Source of the DNA: Acidimicrobiaceae bacterium
GTDB taxonomy: Bacteria; Actinomycetota; Acidimicrobiia; Acidimicrobiales; RAAP-2
Length of the DNA stretch: 56,840 nt
Reading direction: 5' to 3'
NCBI GenBank assembly: GCA_027449885.1
Contig: DAIDKS010000001.1
Span: 70,644-127,483, forward strand
Shown here piece by piece: positions 15,993 to 24,935 of this stretch; positions within the stretch are counted from its first letter, which is position 1, and every line of letters begins with the position of its first letter. The notes beneath the pieces are model-generated. The model saw only the letters and a program-made list of their open reading frames with translations, was not told the DNA's origin and ran no database searches. The translations under genes and the position numbers were made by a program.

Positions 15993-17651
15993 CTACAGGA
16001 CGACGATCGCCGGTAGCAGGACGGGCTGGCGGCGGAAGCGCTGACCGAGGAGTCGGCCCGCGGCACGCTGGGCCACCTTGTTGAGGGCCCCCTCGTCGCG
16101 CTGGCCGTCCTCGAGCGCCTCTTCGAGGGCTTCGCGCACCTCCTCGGTCACGGCGACGATGAGCTGACGATCACCTTCGCCGTCGAACCAGCCTCGCGCG
16201 CTCACCCGCACCGGCTGGGCCAGTCGGCCGGCCTCGGCGTCGACGCCGGCCGAGATGAGCAGCACCCCGTACTCCGCGAGCATGCGTCGCTCCTCGAGCG
16301 GCCGCTCGTCGAGGTCCCCGGCCCCCCCGTCGATGAAGTGGAACCCGGCCGGCACGCGACCGACCTTGCGAATGCCCTCCGGGCGCACCTCGACCTGGTC
16401 CCCGTCCTCGCAGAGCAGGATGTGGCGGGCGGCCATGCCCATCGTGCGGGCCAGGCGGGCGTGGTGGGCCATATGCCGGTACTCCCCGTGGACGGGGATG
16501 AAGTTCCGCGGCCGAACCAGCTGGTGATACGTCCGCAACTCGCCCTGGCGGGCGTGGCCCGAGGCGTGGACCGGCTCCTGGCCCGAGTGGATGACCTCGA
16601 CGCCCAGGCGATGCAGGTCGTCGATGACGCGCCCGACCGACCACTCGTTCCCCGGAATCGGGTGACTCGAGAGGATGACCGTGTCCTGATCGCCCACCTC
16701 GAGCTGGCGGGCGTCGCCGCGCGAGATCTTGGTGAGGGCGGCCATCGGCTCGCCCTGGCTCCCGGTGCAGATCACGCACACCTCGCCGGGAGCGAAACGG
16801 TCGACGTTCTCGAGGTCGATGAAGTCGGAGGCCTCGGCCCGCAGTTGGTGAAGCCGGCGCGCGAGTTTCACGTTCGCCTCCATCGAGCGGCCCATGAGCG
16901 CGACCTTGCGACCCTGGGCCGTCGCCACGTCGATGATCTGCTGGATCCGGTGGATGTGGCTGGCGAAGCAGGCCACGACCATGCGCCGATCCGGTCGCTC
17001 GAGGAAGAGCCGGCGCAGGGCGCCCCCCACCTCTCGCTCGGAGGGCGTGTAGCCCGGCTCCTCGGCGTTCGTCGAGTCGCACAGCAACAGGGCGACCCCC
17101 TCGTCACCGAGGGCGGCCAGTCGAGCGAGATTGGTGCGCCGGTCGTCGATCGGTGTGGGGTCGAGCTTGAAGTCGCCCGAGTGGATGACCACGCCGTCGG
17201 CCGTGTGGATCGCGAGCGAGTGAGCGCTCGGCACGGAGTGGGTGACCGGGATGAACTCGACCTCGAAGGGCCCAATGCGACGACGCTCGTTGTCGGCCAC
17301 CTCGATGAATTCGAGGGAGCCCAGGCCCTTCGCCTCGGCGAGTCGGTGGCGAGCGAAGCCGATCGTGAGGGGGGCGCCGTAGACCGGAACGTTGACGTCG
17401 GCGAGGAGGTAGCGCAGGGCCCCCGTGTGATCCTCGTGCCCGTGGGTGAGGACGATCCCGTCGACGCGGTCACGGCGCTCAACCAGCCATCGGAAGTCGG
17501 GCAGGATCAGGTCGACGCCGTACATGGTCGGCTCGGGGAACATGAGACCGGCGTCGACGACGACGATCCGGCCGTCCTGCTCGAGGGCGAGGCAGTTTCG
17601 GCCGATCTCCCCGAGTCCACCGAGGAAGGTGATGCGAAGGTGCTTAGCCAC
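15993..17651 (-). CDS. rnj: Ribonuclease J
   Basis: Metallo-beta-lactamase/beta-CASP ribonuclease with endo- and 5'-3' exonuclease activity in mRNA decay and rRNA maturation. 552 residues, the usual length. The zinc motif HGHEDH (70-75) follows a GLGEIGRN start, with HSGDFK and the beta-CASP motifs after it (residues about 200-360, including CFASHIHRIQQ) and HASGHARQGEL. A C-terminal domain follows. The GTG overlaps the end of dapA by 8 bases. dapA-RNase J adjacency is typical of actinobacteria. Confidence 0.96.
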   Translation of the reverse strand: MAKHLRITFLGGLGEIGRNCLALEQDGRIVVVDAGLMFPEPTMYGVDLILPDFRWLVERRDRVDGIVLTHGHEDHTGALRYLLADVNVPVYGAPLTIGFARHRLAEAKGLGSLEFIEVADNERRRIGPFEVEFIPVTHSVPSAHSLAIHTADGVVIHSGDFKLDPTPIDDRRTNLARLAALGDEGVALLLCDSTNAEEPGYTPSEREVGGALRRLFLERPDRRMVVACFASHIHRIQQIIDVATAQGRKVALMGRSMEANVKLARRLHQLRAEASDFIDLENVDRFAPGEVCVICTGSQGEPMAALTKISRGDARQLEVGDQDTVILSSHPIPGNEWSVGRVIDDLHRLGVEVIHSGQEPVHASGHARQGELRTYHQLVRPRNFIPVHGEYRHMAHHARLARTMGMAARHILLCEDGDQVEVRPEGIRKVGRVPAGFHFIDGGAGDLDERPLEERRMLAEYGVLLISAGVDAEAGRLAQPVRVSARGWFDGEGDRQLIVAVTEEVREALEEALEDGQRDEGALNKVAQRAAGRLLGQRFRRQPVLLPAIVVL

Positions 17652-18540
17652 GAGACTCCTTCAGGGCGGCGATGACCTCGGCCGCCCGGCCGTCGAGCGA
17701 CGGGTCGACGGGGCCGAGGGGCCAGCGGCACTGTCCGACGGCGTAGCCGAGCGAGCGCAGGGCGGCCTTCGCCGGGATCGGGTTCGGGAACTCCTCGCTC
17801 GACTCGAAGCGGCAGCTCGCGCGCAGCCGCTCGTTGAGGACGCGGGCGAGGTCCCAGCGGCCGTCGTGAGCGTGGCGCACGAGGGCGGCGAACTCCGGAC
17901 CGGCCCAGTGGGCCGCGACCGAGACGATGCCGACCGCGCCGATGGCGAGGAAGGGCAGCAGCAGCGCGTCGTCACCGCTGTAGAGGTCGAGACGAGGACC
18001 GGCGACGGCGACCAGGTGCGCCGCACTGACGAGATCACCCGACGCGTCCTTCAGCGCGACCACGTTGGCGTGCTCGGCGAGGAGGCCGAGCGTCGTCTCG
18101 GGGGCGATCTTGCGACCCGTGCGCGACGGGATGTCGTAGAGCATCACGGGCAGCGCGGTGGCGTGGGCGACCGCGCCGAGGTGCCCGGCGATCCCGCGCT
18201 GGCTGGGGCGGGCGTACGCGGGCGTGGTGGCCAGGATGCCGGCGACGCCGGTCCCGCCGGCTCGAGCCGTCAGCGCCACCGAACGCGCGGTGTCGGACCC
18301 CGTCGTGCCCGCGAGGACCGGCACGGTGACCGCCTCGGTCACCGCGGCGAAGAGATCCAGCTTCTCGTCGTCACTGAGCGCCGACCCCTCGCCCGTCGAA
18401 CCCGCGAGCACGAGGCCGTCGCTCCCCTCCGCCACGAGGAAGCGCGCGAGGTCGGCGGCGGCGCGGAGGTCGATCTCCCCGGAGTCGTCGAACGGGGTGA
18501 CCATGGCGGTCAGCACCGAGCCGAAGCGAGGTGGGGCCAT
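17644..18540 (-). CDS. dapA: 4-hydroxy-tetrahydrodipicolinate synthase
   Basis: Condenses pyruvate with aspartate semialdehyde, the first committed lysine step. A 298-residue TIM barrel with the Schiff-base lysine Lys164 (VVALKDASGDL), Tyr135 (LYDIPSRTG) and the pyruvate-binding STGEGSAL (48-55). The ATG sits 6 bases after a TAGGGT -10 element, so it can be transcribed without a leader although dapB ends only 26 bases upstream. RNase J is coupled behind it. Confidence 0.95.
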   Translation of the reverse strand: MAPPRFGSVLTAMVTPFDDSGEIDLRAAADLARFLVAEGSDGLVLAGSTGEGSALSDDEKLDLFAAVTEAVTVPVLAGTTGSDTARSVALTARAGGTGVAGILATTPAYARPSQRGIAGHLGAVAHATALPVMLYDIPSRTGRKIAPETTLGLLAEHANVVALKDASGDLVSAAHLVAVAGPRLDLYSGDDALLLPFLAIGAVGIVSVAAHWAGPEFAALVRHAHDGRWDLARVLNERLRASCRFESSEEFPNPIPAKAALRSLGYAVGQCRWPLGPVDPSLDGRAAEVIAALKESRG

Positions 18541-18546
18541 GGACCG

Positions 18547-18552
18547 ACCCTA
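18547..18552 (-). promoter_or_regulatory. -10 element for leaderless dapA transcript
   Basis: TAGGGT on the minus strand, 6 bases before the dapA ATG, within the 26-base gap after dapB. Confidence 0.45.
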
Positions 18553-18566
18553 CCAGGGGGTCGAGA

Positions 18567-19334
18567 TCAGGCCGGGTCCCGTAGGAACGAACCGAGCCCC
18601 TCGACGAGGCCGGCCGGGCGCGGCAGCGTCGCGAGCACGAGGGAGACTCCCGCCACGAAGCTCGCGCGGTCGTAGCTGTCGTGGCGAATCACGAGCCCCT
18701 CGCCCGGGCCCCCGAAGTGGATCTCCTCGTGCGCCACGAGTCCCTCGAGGCGCAGGGCGTGGACGGGCACACCGTCGACGTCGGCCCCCCGCGAGCCCGG
18801 GACGGTCTCGTGCCGCGTCGGTTCCGGTGGCGTCGGTCGTCCCGCGGCCCGGCGCGCCGCGGCGATCGCCCGGGCCGTCGACACCGCGGTCCCCGACGGG
18901 GCGTCCGCCTTGCGATCGTGGTGCAGTTCGACCACTTCCGCGCGAGTGAAGAACGGGGCCGCCAGCACCGCGAAGCGCTCCGCGAGCGCCGCCCCGATGG
19001 CGAAGTTCGCCGCGACGATCACCGGTACCGTCGCGGCGGCGCGCTCGAGCTCGTGGCGAACGTCGTCCCCGAGGCCCGTCGTGCCCACGACCAGCGCCAC
19101 CCCGTGCTGCGTGCACCAGCGAGCGGCTCGCGCGACCCCCGGCGGCGTCGAGAAGTCGACGACGGCGTCGACGTCACCCGGCGCGAGATCCTCGACCGCC
19201 GCGCGCCAGCGCGGATCCGCCGCGGGACCGTTCGGGTCGACGAGCGCGACGACGTCGACGCCGCGCTCGGGCAGCCCCGCCGTCATCGCGCGACCCATGC
19301 GGCCGTCCGCACCGTGGATGGCGACGCGCGTCAC
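18567..19334 (-). CDS. dapB: 4-hydroxy-tetrahydrodipicolinate reductase
   Basis: NAD(P)H-dependent reductase acting on the DapA product. 255 residues. The dinucleotide-binding loop IHGADGRMGRAM is at 6-17. VDFSTPPG and GTTG follow, then the substrate/catalytic motif ELHHDRKADAPSGTA with the His pair and lysine. The GTG overlaps the stop of the yfhO-like gene as GTGA. In most actinobacteria dapB follows pnp and a peptidase gene; here the yfhO-like gene takes that place. Confidence 0.95.
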   Translation of the reverse strand: MTRVAIHGADGRMGRAMTAGLPERGVDVVALVDPNGPAADPRWRAAVEDLAPGDVDAVVDFSTPPGVARAARWCTQHGVALVVGTTGLGDDVRHELERAAATVPVIVAANFAIGAALAERFAVLAAPFFTRAEVVELHHDRKADAPSGTAVSTARAIAAARRAAGRPTPPEPTRHETVPGSRGADVDGVPVHALRLEGLVAHEEIHFGGPGEGLVIRHDSYDRASFVAGVSLVLATLPRPAGLVEGLGSFLRDPA

Positions 19335-22033
19335 GGCAGAACCCTATCCCGACGCCGGCGCCGCGCCGCGAGGTAGCCGGCCGTGCCGAGCAGTGCGACG
19401 CCTCCCACCGCGCTTCCCGCGAGTCCGAGCTCGATGTGTGGCGCGTGGTAGTGGAAGTGCACCACCCACCGACCCGGCGGGACCTCAACCTGCTGGATGA
19501 GGCCCGAGCGCACGACGTGCAGGGTGATCGTGCGTCCGGTGCGCTCGTTGGTGGCGTTCGCGCGCCAGCCCGGGATCCACTCCATCGATCGCTTGAGCAG
19601 GGTCCCGCGCGAGGAGGTGACGGTGACCCAGGTGTCGCCGTTCAGCGTCTGACGGATGGATCCCGCGTGCGCCGCACCCCCGGAGGCGACCCAGGCCGCC
19701 GGACGGACCGAGGACGCCCGGTAGAAGGTCACCGACCCGAGCGTGTTGACGAGGTGCCACGCGGGCTCGGCGAGGGCCTGTTGGAACGGCGTCACGAGCC
19801 GGTAGGTGGCCCCGTTCGCCCCACGGTCGGTGACCAGGGCCGTCCCGATCGAGACGCCGCGCGGCGACGTGAAGCGCACGGCGGCGGCGAGGAGCTGGTA
19901 GCGCCCGAAGTCGAAGCGCACCACCGGTCGGCCCGTCTTCGTGATCACCGGCCCGATCGCGCGGCCCGTCGCGTCGAGGAGCTGCGCGCTCACCGGCCCG
20001 TTGGAGACCGTGCGAGCGTCCACGCTCGCGATCACGACGTCGCGCACGGGCAGGCGGCGTCCGAAGTACCGCGTCGTCCGTCGGGTCGTCCGCACGGGCA
20101 GGCACGAGAGCGGGGCGGGGCTCGCGAGGGTGAGCGGCGTCGCCAACTTGTCGGCCGACACCGCGACCGTGGCGAGACGCAACTGGTGGAAGGTCCCGTT
20201 GGCGAGCTCACAGGCGTTCAGTGAGAAGAGGGGGTGGGTCCCGGTGACGTCACCGTAGAGGGCGTTGATCAGCGACCCGTAGCCCTGGATGCTCGGGACT
20301 CGCGTGAAGACGTTCATGTTCGGCCAGCCCAAGGTCTCGAAGACGTCGGCGTGGGCGCCCGACTGGTCGACCAGGGCGAATCGCCCCTGGGTGCCGAGGT
20401 ACGCCACCGCGGTCGACCGGCTCGGCGTCACCGGGGCTCGCCCTCCGACGAGGCCGGTCGTCGAGAAGGCGAAGAAGAGGAGCCCGTCGACCGCGATGAG
20501 GACCCGCAGGCTCGCGAGCCGTCCACCCGTGCGTCGCCGCACCGCGATCACCACCACGGCGACCGCCACGGCGACGACGAGGTGGGCGGCGAGGGTCGCC
20601 CGCTCCCCCGTGACCATCGACGACGACCCACCGGCCCCGAGGAACCTCATGATCGGCGTTCCATCGATCATGAGCGCACCGGCGAGGCCGGCCGTCACGA
20701 GGGCCGGGCTCGCCGTCGCGACGCGACGCCACCCCCGCACCGTCGACTCGTCCCCCCTCGCGAGAGCGTCGAGCCACCACGCGAGGAGGACGGCCAGCGC
20801 GAGATCGACGAGGATGGAGTTGCGGCTCGGCAGGCGCGTGCTCTTGTAGAGCGGCAGCAGGTAGAAGAGGTGCCCGAGCGGCGTGTAGGTCCCCCACGTG
20901 GCGAAGGCCCCGACCACCGCGATCGCCACGTAGCCGCGGAAGGGGCGCTCCCGCTCCGACCAACCGCCGCGTCGTCGCGCGACGAGGAAGGCGACGAGCG
21001 CCACCAGCGCCACCACCCCCGCGTAGCCGGTGACCTCGGGCAGGTTGTAGTTGACGAAGTACGAGGGCTGCCCGAGGATGCCGTTGCCTCCGAAGACGTC
21101 CGGGATGAACCAGAGGACGCTCCAGCGAACCGGGAGTGACCCCGCGCCGAACCACGAGTAGCCGAGGCCGGTGCGTTGCGAGATCGAGATGAACGACCAG
21201 CCGGTCAGCAGCTGCGCGAGACCGATGAGGGCGCCCCAGCCGATCCCGATCGCGTGGGCCCCGAGGAATCGCACTCGCGACCCGGCGTCGACGAGCTCAC
21301 CCGCGCCCCGGCGCAGGATCACGATGATCATGACCACCAGCCCGAGGAGCTCCATCTCGGCGATCGCGCGAGGCTCGCCGCTCAGGTCGGCGAGACCCCA
21401 GAGGAGGGCGATGGCCGCCGTGGGCCCGAGCAGTTCCCGCCAGCCGGTCCGACGCGCGGGACCCGGTCGCGAACCGGCGTGACGAGCCAGGACCTCGAGG
21501 GCGAGCACGTACCACGGGAGCATCGCGTAGCCCTCGATCACGCCCAGATGGACCATCTGGCCGTTCATCGCTCCGAGGAGCGCGTAGGTCAGCGCTCCGG
21601 CGAGGGAGGCGCCGACCCCGAGGCGATGCCAGCGCGCGAGGGCGTAGAGTCCCAGTCCCGCCCCGGCGTAGGTGGCGACGAGATTGACGACCCACCACAC
21701 GATCGGGCCCGGAAAGACGAAGAGCAGGGTCAGGGGGAAGAAGGCCCCGGCGTTCATCCCTCCGAGCAGTGGCGTTCCCGAATTGGCGAGGGGGTTGAGC
21801 AGCGGGAGCCACCCCGATCGAAGGTCCCGCCCCACCAGGACCCGCAGGGGGAAGTTCTGGATCAGGTTGTCCTGGGCGATCGCGGGGTGTCCCGCGATCG
21901 CCGGGATCCCGAAGATGAGGAGGGGGATCGCTACGAGGGTCGCGATCGCCCACCCGTCACCTCGGGTGAGGGCCGTGCGCCGTGGTCGGCGCGACGAGTC
22001 CCGCAGGGACCCGCGGCCGCCGACCAGGCGCAC
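19331..22033 (-). CDS. Large YfhO-like membrane protein, probable GT-C-type glycosyltransferase
   Basis: A 900-residue protein with about a dozen membrane segments in residues 30-490, then a roughly 370-residue extracytoplasmic domain and a final membrane anchor (about 865-885). Motifs typical of the YfhO family are present: AIAQDNLIQNFPLR in the first loop, LNPLANSGTPLLGGMNAGAFF, YKSTRLPSRNSIL, and near the C-terminus MEWIPGWRA with the following V-PPGRWVVHFHYHAP. YfhO proteins are linked to glycosylation of lipoteichoic acid or other wall polymers in Firmicutes. The acceptor here is unknown. It is coupled to dapB by a GTGA overlap and lies 13 bases after pnp. Confidence 0.78.
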   Translation of the reverse strand: MRLVGGRGSLRDSSRRPRRTALTRGDGWAIATLVAIPLLIFGIPAIAGHPAIAQDNLIQNFPLRVLVGRDLRSGWLPLLNPLANSGTPLLGGMNAGAFFPLTLLFVFPGPIVWWVVNLVATYAGAGLGLYALARWHRLGVGASLAGALTYALLGAMNGQMVHLGVIEGYAMLPWYVLALEVLARHAGSRPGPARRTGWRELLGPTAAIALLWGLADLSGEPRAIAEMELLGLVVMIIVILRRGAGELVDAGSRVRFLGAHAIGIGWGALIGLAQLLTGWSFISISQRTGLGYSWFGAGSLPVRWSVLWFIPDVFGGNGILGQPSYFVNYNLPEVTGYAGVVALVALVAFLVARRRGGWSERERPFRGYVAIAVVGAFATWGTYTPLGHLFYLLPLYKSTRLPSRNSILVDLALAVLLAWWLDALARGDESTVRGWRRVATASPALVTAGLAGALMIDGTPIMRFLGAGGSSSMVTGERATLAAHLVVAVAVAVVVIAVRRRTGGRLASLRVLIAVDGLLFFAFSTTGLVGGRAPVTPSRSTAVAYLGTQGRFALVDQSGAHADVFETLGWPNMNVFTRVPSIQGYGSLINALYGDVTGTHPLFSLNACELANGTFHQLRLATVAVSADKLATPLTLASPAPLSCLPVRTTRRTTRYFGRRLPVRDVVIASVDARTVSNGPVSAQLLDATGRAIGPVITKTGRPVVRFDFGRYQLLAAAVRFTSPRGVSIGTALVTDRGANGATYRLVTPFQQALAEPAWHLVNTLGSVTFYRASSVRPAAWVASGGAAHAGSIRQTLNGDTWVTVTSSRGTLLKRSMEWIPGWRANATNERTGRTITLHVVRSGLIQQVEVPPGRWVVHFHYHAPHIELGLAGSAVGGVALLGTAGYLAARRRRRDRVLP

Positions 22034-22046
22034 GGCAGCTCTCTAC

Positions 22047-24476
22047 CTAGCGGCGTCGCCGGCGACGGTTCGAGCCCTCGCCACCCTCGGAGAAGTTGGG
22101 GTCTCCCGGGCCGAGGTCGCCGATCGCGTCGGCGAGTTCGGCCTCGAACGCGTCTTCGAAGCTGGACGACGGTCGGCTCGAACGCTCCGAACGCTCGGGT
22201 CGCTCCGAACGCTCGGGGCGCTCCGAACGGCGCCGCGGCTCACGGGCGGGCGCCTCGTCGTAGGTGTCGCCCCCGGCCGCCGACTCGTACTCTCCGGCGA
22301 GCGAGAGCGACACCTTGCCCTGCGGGTCGATGTCGTCGACGCGCACCTCGATCGTCTGGCCGAGCTCGAGAACGTCCTCGACCTGCCCGATGCGCTTGCC
22401 GCCGTTGAGGGGCGACATCTTCGAGATGTGCAGGAGGCCGTCGCGTCCGGGCAGCAGGCTGATGAACGCACCGAACTTCGCGATGTTCACGACGCGACCC
22501 TGGTAGGTGGCGCCCACCTCGGCCGTCGGTGGGTCGAGGATCATCTCGATGCGTCGACGCGCCTCCTCGACGGCGCGGCCGTCCTTCGCCCCGATCGTCA
22601 CCGTGCCGACCACGCCATCGTCGTCGACGGCCACGTCGGCACCCGTCTCCTGCTGGATCGAGTTGATGACCTTGCCCTTGGGCCCGATCACCTCACCGAT
22701 CTTGTCGATCGGAATCTCCAGGGAGACGATCTTCGGGGCGACCTCGCTCACCTCGGTGCGAGGTGCCGGAATGGTCGCCGAGATCACGTCGAGGATGGCG
22801 AGTCGGGCGTCGCGGGCCTGGTGCAGCGCCCGGGCCAGGACGTCGGCGGGCAGACCGTCGATCTTCGTGTCCAGTTGCAGCGCCGTCACGGCGTCCGCCG
22901 TGCCCGCCACCTTGAAGTCCATGTCGCCGAAGGCGTCCTCGGCCCCGAGGATGTCCGTCAGGGTCACGTAGGCCTCGCCGTCGTGGATCAGGCCCATCGC
23001 GATGCCGGCGACCGGCTCCTTGATCGGCACGCCCGCGGCCATCAGCGAGAGCGTCGACCCGCAGACCGAGGCCATCGAAGTCGAGCCGTTCGACTGCATG
23101 ACGTCCGAGACGACGCGCACGGCGTAGGGGAACTCCTCCTCACTCGGCAGGACCGGCACCAGGGCTCGCTCGGCGAGCATCCCGTGGCCGATCTCGCGAC
23201 GCTTCGGCGCGCCCACGCGGCCGGTCTCACCGGTCGAGTAGGGCGGGAAGTTGTAGTGGTGCATGTAGCGACGCCACTCGTCGGGCGTGATCGTGTCGAG
23301 CTGCTGGCGCATCCGGGGCATGCCGAGGGTCGTGACGTTGACGACTTGGGTCTCGCCGCGCTGGAAGAGGGCGGAGCCGTGGGTCATCGGGAAGAGGTCG
23401 ACCTCCGCGCTGAGCGGACGGATGTCGGTCGTCGTGCGACCGTCGATGCGCACACCCTCGGTCACGATGCGCTGGCGCACGAGCTTCTTCGTGAGCGATC
23501 GGACCGCGGCCTTGATCTCACCGGCCCGGTCGGGGAACTCCTCGGCCAGCTGGGCCTGGATGTCGGCCGTCGCCGTGTCGAGGGCGGCGGCGCGCGCCTG
23601 CTTCTCGGTCAGCCGGTTGGCCGCGTCGATCGCGGCGAGGCCCACGGCCTCGACGCGGGCGTAGACGTCCTCCTCGTAGTCCCGGAAGACGCTGTAGGGG
23701 ATCGTCTCGATCGGTCCCCGGGCGGCCGTGACGGCGCGGACCAGCTCGCGCTGGAGCTCGACCGACTCGCGGATCCAGGTCTTCGCGGACTCGAGTCCGG
23801 CGGCGAGGACCTCCTCGCTCACCTTCGGAGCACCCTCGGCGTAGCGCTCGAACGAGCCCTCGGTGCCGCCGGCCTCGACCATCATGATGGCGACGTCGCT
23901 GTCGGGCTCCTCACCGAGGGCGCGCCCGGCGACGACGAGCTCGAAGACCGACTCGTCCCCCTCCGCGTAGGTCGGGTGGGGCTGCCACACGCCGTCGACC
24001 GTGTAGGCCATCCGCACGGCCCCGATCGGCCCGTCGAAGGGGATCCCCGAGATCATGAGGGCAGCCGAGGCCGCGTTGATCGCGAGGATGTCGTGCGGGT
24101 TCTCCTGGTCGGCGCTGAACACGGTGCCGACGACCTGGACCTCGTTGCGGAATCCCTTGGGGAACGAGGGACGCAGCGGTCGGTCGATGAGTCGGCAGAT
24201 GAGGATGGCCTGGTCGGAGAGCTTCCCCTCGCGACGGAAGAAGGCGCCGGGGATCTTGCCCGCGGCGTAGGCCCGCTCCTCGATGTCCACCGTCAGGGGG
24301 AAGAAGTCCATCCCCTCGCGCACGGTGCGCGCGGCGGTGACGGTGGCGAGTAGAACGGTGCCCCCCAGGCTGGCGAGAACGGCGCCGTCGGCCAACTGGG
24401 CCAGGCGTCCCGCCTCGAGGGTCAGGGTCTTGTCCGTCCCCGACAGGGGGCGGCTTACGCGAATCGCGTCGGTCAT
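22047..24476 (-). CDS. pnp: Polyribonucleotide nucleotidyltransferase (PNPase)
   Basis: 3'-5' phosphorolytic RNA-decay enzyme, 809 residues. Two RNase PH-like domains are joined by an all-alpha domain, followed by KH (IPIDKIGEVIGPKGKVIN) and S1 (YQGRVVNIAKFGAFISLLPG) domains. Catalytic-core motifs include FFRREGKLSD, SNGSTSMASVCG and DILGAEDAFGDMDFKVAG. The start is the ATG at 24474-24476 because a strong TAAGGAGA sits at the right spacing; the frame runs further upstream through structured non-coding DNA. The C-terminal 80 residues are a low-complexity tail with a Ser-Glu-Arg-Pro-Glu-Arg repeat and end in six arginines, likely an RNA- or partner-binding tail. Confidence 0.96.
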   Translation of the reverse strand: MTDAIRVSRPLSGTDKTLTLEAGRLAQLADGAVLASLGGTVLLATVTAARTVREGMDFFPLTVDIEERAYAAGKIPGAFFRREGKLSDQAILICRLIDRPLRPSFPKGFRNEVQVVGTVFSADQENPHDILAINAASAALMISGIPFDGPIGAVRMAYTVDGVWQPHPTYAEGDESVFELVVAGRALGEEPDSDVAIMMVEAGGTEGSFERYAEGAPKVSEEVLAAGLESAKTWIRESVELQRELVRAVTAARGPIETIPYSVFRDYEEDVYARVEAVGLAAIDAANRLTEKQARAAALDTATADIQAQLAEEFPDRAGEIKAAVRSLTKKLVRQRIVTEGVRIDGRTTTDIRPLSAEVDLFPMTHGSALFQRGETQVVNVTTLGMPRMRQQLDTITPDEWRRYMHHYNFPPYSTGETGRVGAPKRREIGHGMLAERALVPVLPSEEEFPYAVRVVSDVMQSNGSTSMASVCGSTLSLMAAGVPIKEPVAGIAMGLIHDGEAYVTLTDILGAEDAFGDMDFKVAGTADAVTALQLDTKIDGLPADVLARALHQARDARLAILDVISATIPAPRTEVSEVAPKIVSLEIPIDKIGEVIGPKGKVINSIQQETGADVAVDDDGVVGTVTIGAKDGRAVEEARRRIEMILDPPTAEVGATYQGRVVNIAKFGAFISLLPGRDGLLHISKMSPLNGGKRIGQVEDVLELGQTIEVRVDDIDPQGKVSLSLAGEYESAAGGDTYDEAPAREPRRRSERPERSERPERSERSSRPSSSFEDAFEAELADAIGDLGPGDPNFSEGGEGSNRRRRRR
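22183..22229 (-). repeat. 18-bp tandem repeat coding the PNPase tail
   Basis: CGCTCCGAACGCTCGGG followed by T or G occurs at 22183-22200 and 22201-22218, with a partial third copy. It encodes SERPER units in the unstructured C-terminal tail of PNPase. Confidence 0.85.
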
Positions 24477-24504
24477 GGGTCTCCTTAGAGCCTCCGCCCG
24501 GATC

Positions 24505-24597
24505 CCAGTGGGCAACGGTCGCCCGGGGCGACCCTCCTCCACTGGCCTCCGAGGTCTCGGATGGCTCGTGTCTTGGGACGCGCCGACGGTCGGCGCG
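24505..24597 (-). promoter_or_regulatory. Structured rpsO-pnp intergenic RNA
   Basis: Three inverted repeats fill the gap. A CGCGCCGA/TCGGCGCG hairpin (24579-24597) lies right after the rpsO stop. CCAGTGG (24505-24511) pairs with CCACTGG (24539-24545). A GGTCGCC/GGCGACC hairpin (24517-24533) nests inside the second stem. No U-tract follows. In E. coli the same gap carries RNase III sites used for PNPase autocontrol, so a similar processing role is plausible but not shown. Confidence 0.55.
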
Positions 24598-24602
24598 CCC
24601 GG

Positions 24603-24860
24603 TTAGCGACGGATCCCGAGTCGGCTGATCAGGGCGCGGTACCGCTCCACGTCGCCACGCTGGACGTAGTCGAGGAGTCGGCGGCGCTGACCGATCAACT
24701 TCATCAGGCCGCGACGCGTGTGGTGGTCACCCTTGTGAACCTTCAGGTGCTCGGTCAAGTGAGCGATCCGGTCCGTCAGGATGGCGATCTGGACTTCCGG
24801 CGAGCCGGTGTCCGTCGCGTGAGCCTGATAGTCCTTAATGATCTGCTGCTTGTCCGCCAT
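24603..24860 (-). CDS. rpsO: 30S ribosomal protein uS15
   Basis: 85-residue primary 16S rRNA-binding protein of the small subunit. The family core is clear: [34 protein letters not shown] and RRRLLDYVQ. It is slightly shorter than the common 89 residues. The ATG has only a weak AAGG ahead of it. It precedes pnp, the conserved bacterial pairing. Confidence 0.97.
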   Translation of the reverse strand: MADKQQIIKDYQAHATDTGSPEVQIAILTDRIAHLTEHLKVHKGDHHTRRGLMKLIGQRRRLLDYVQRGDVERYRALISRLGIRR

Positions 24861-24935
24861 GTCGTCGTTGCCTTGGATCAGTCGCCACGGGCCGTCGGTG
24901 CGACGACCCGCCAGCCAGCGTCGCTGGCCGAGTTC

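Noticed and set aside
22183..22229. CRISPR-like repeat
   Set aside because: The units are back-to-back without spacers and lie in the coding frame of PNPase.
21672..24353. 893-codon plus-strand open frame opposite pnp and the end of the yfhO-like gene
   Set aside because: Antisense shadow of PNPase; repetitive His/Asp/Arg/Val composition, no domain, no ribosome site and no promoter.
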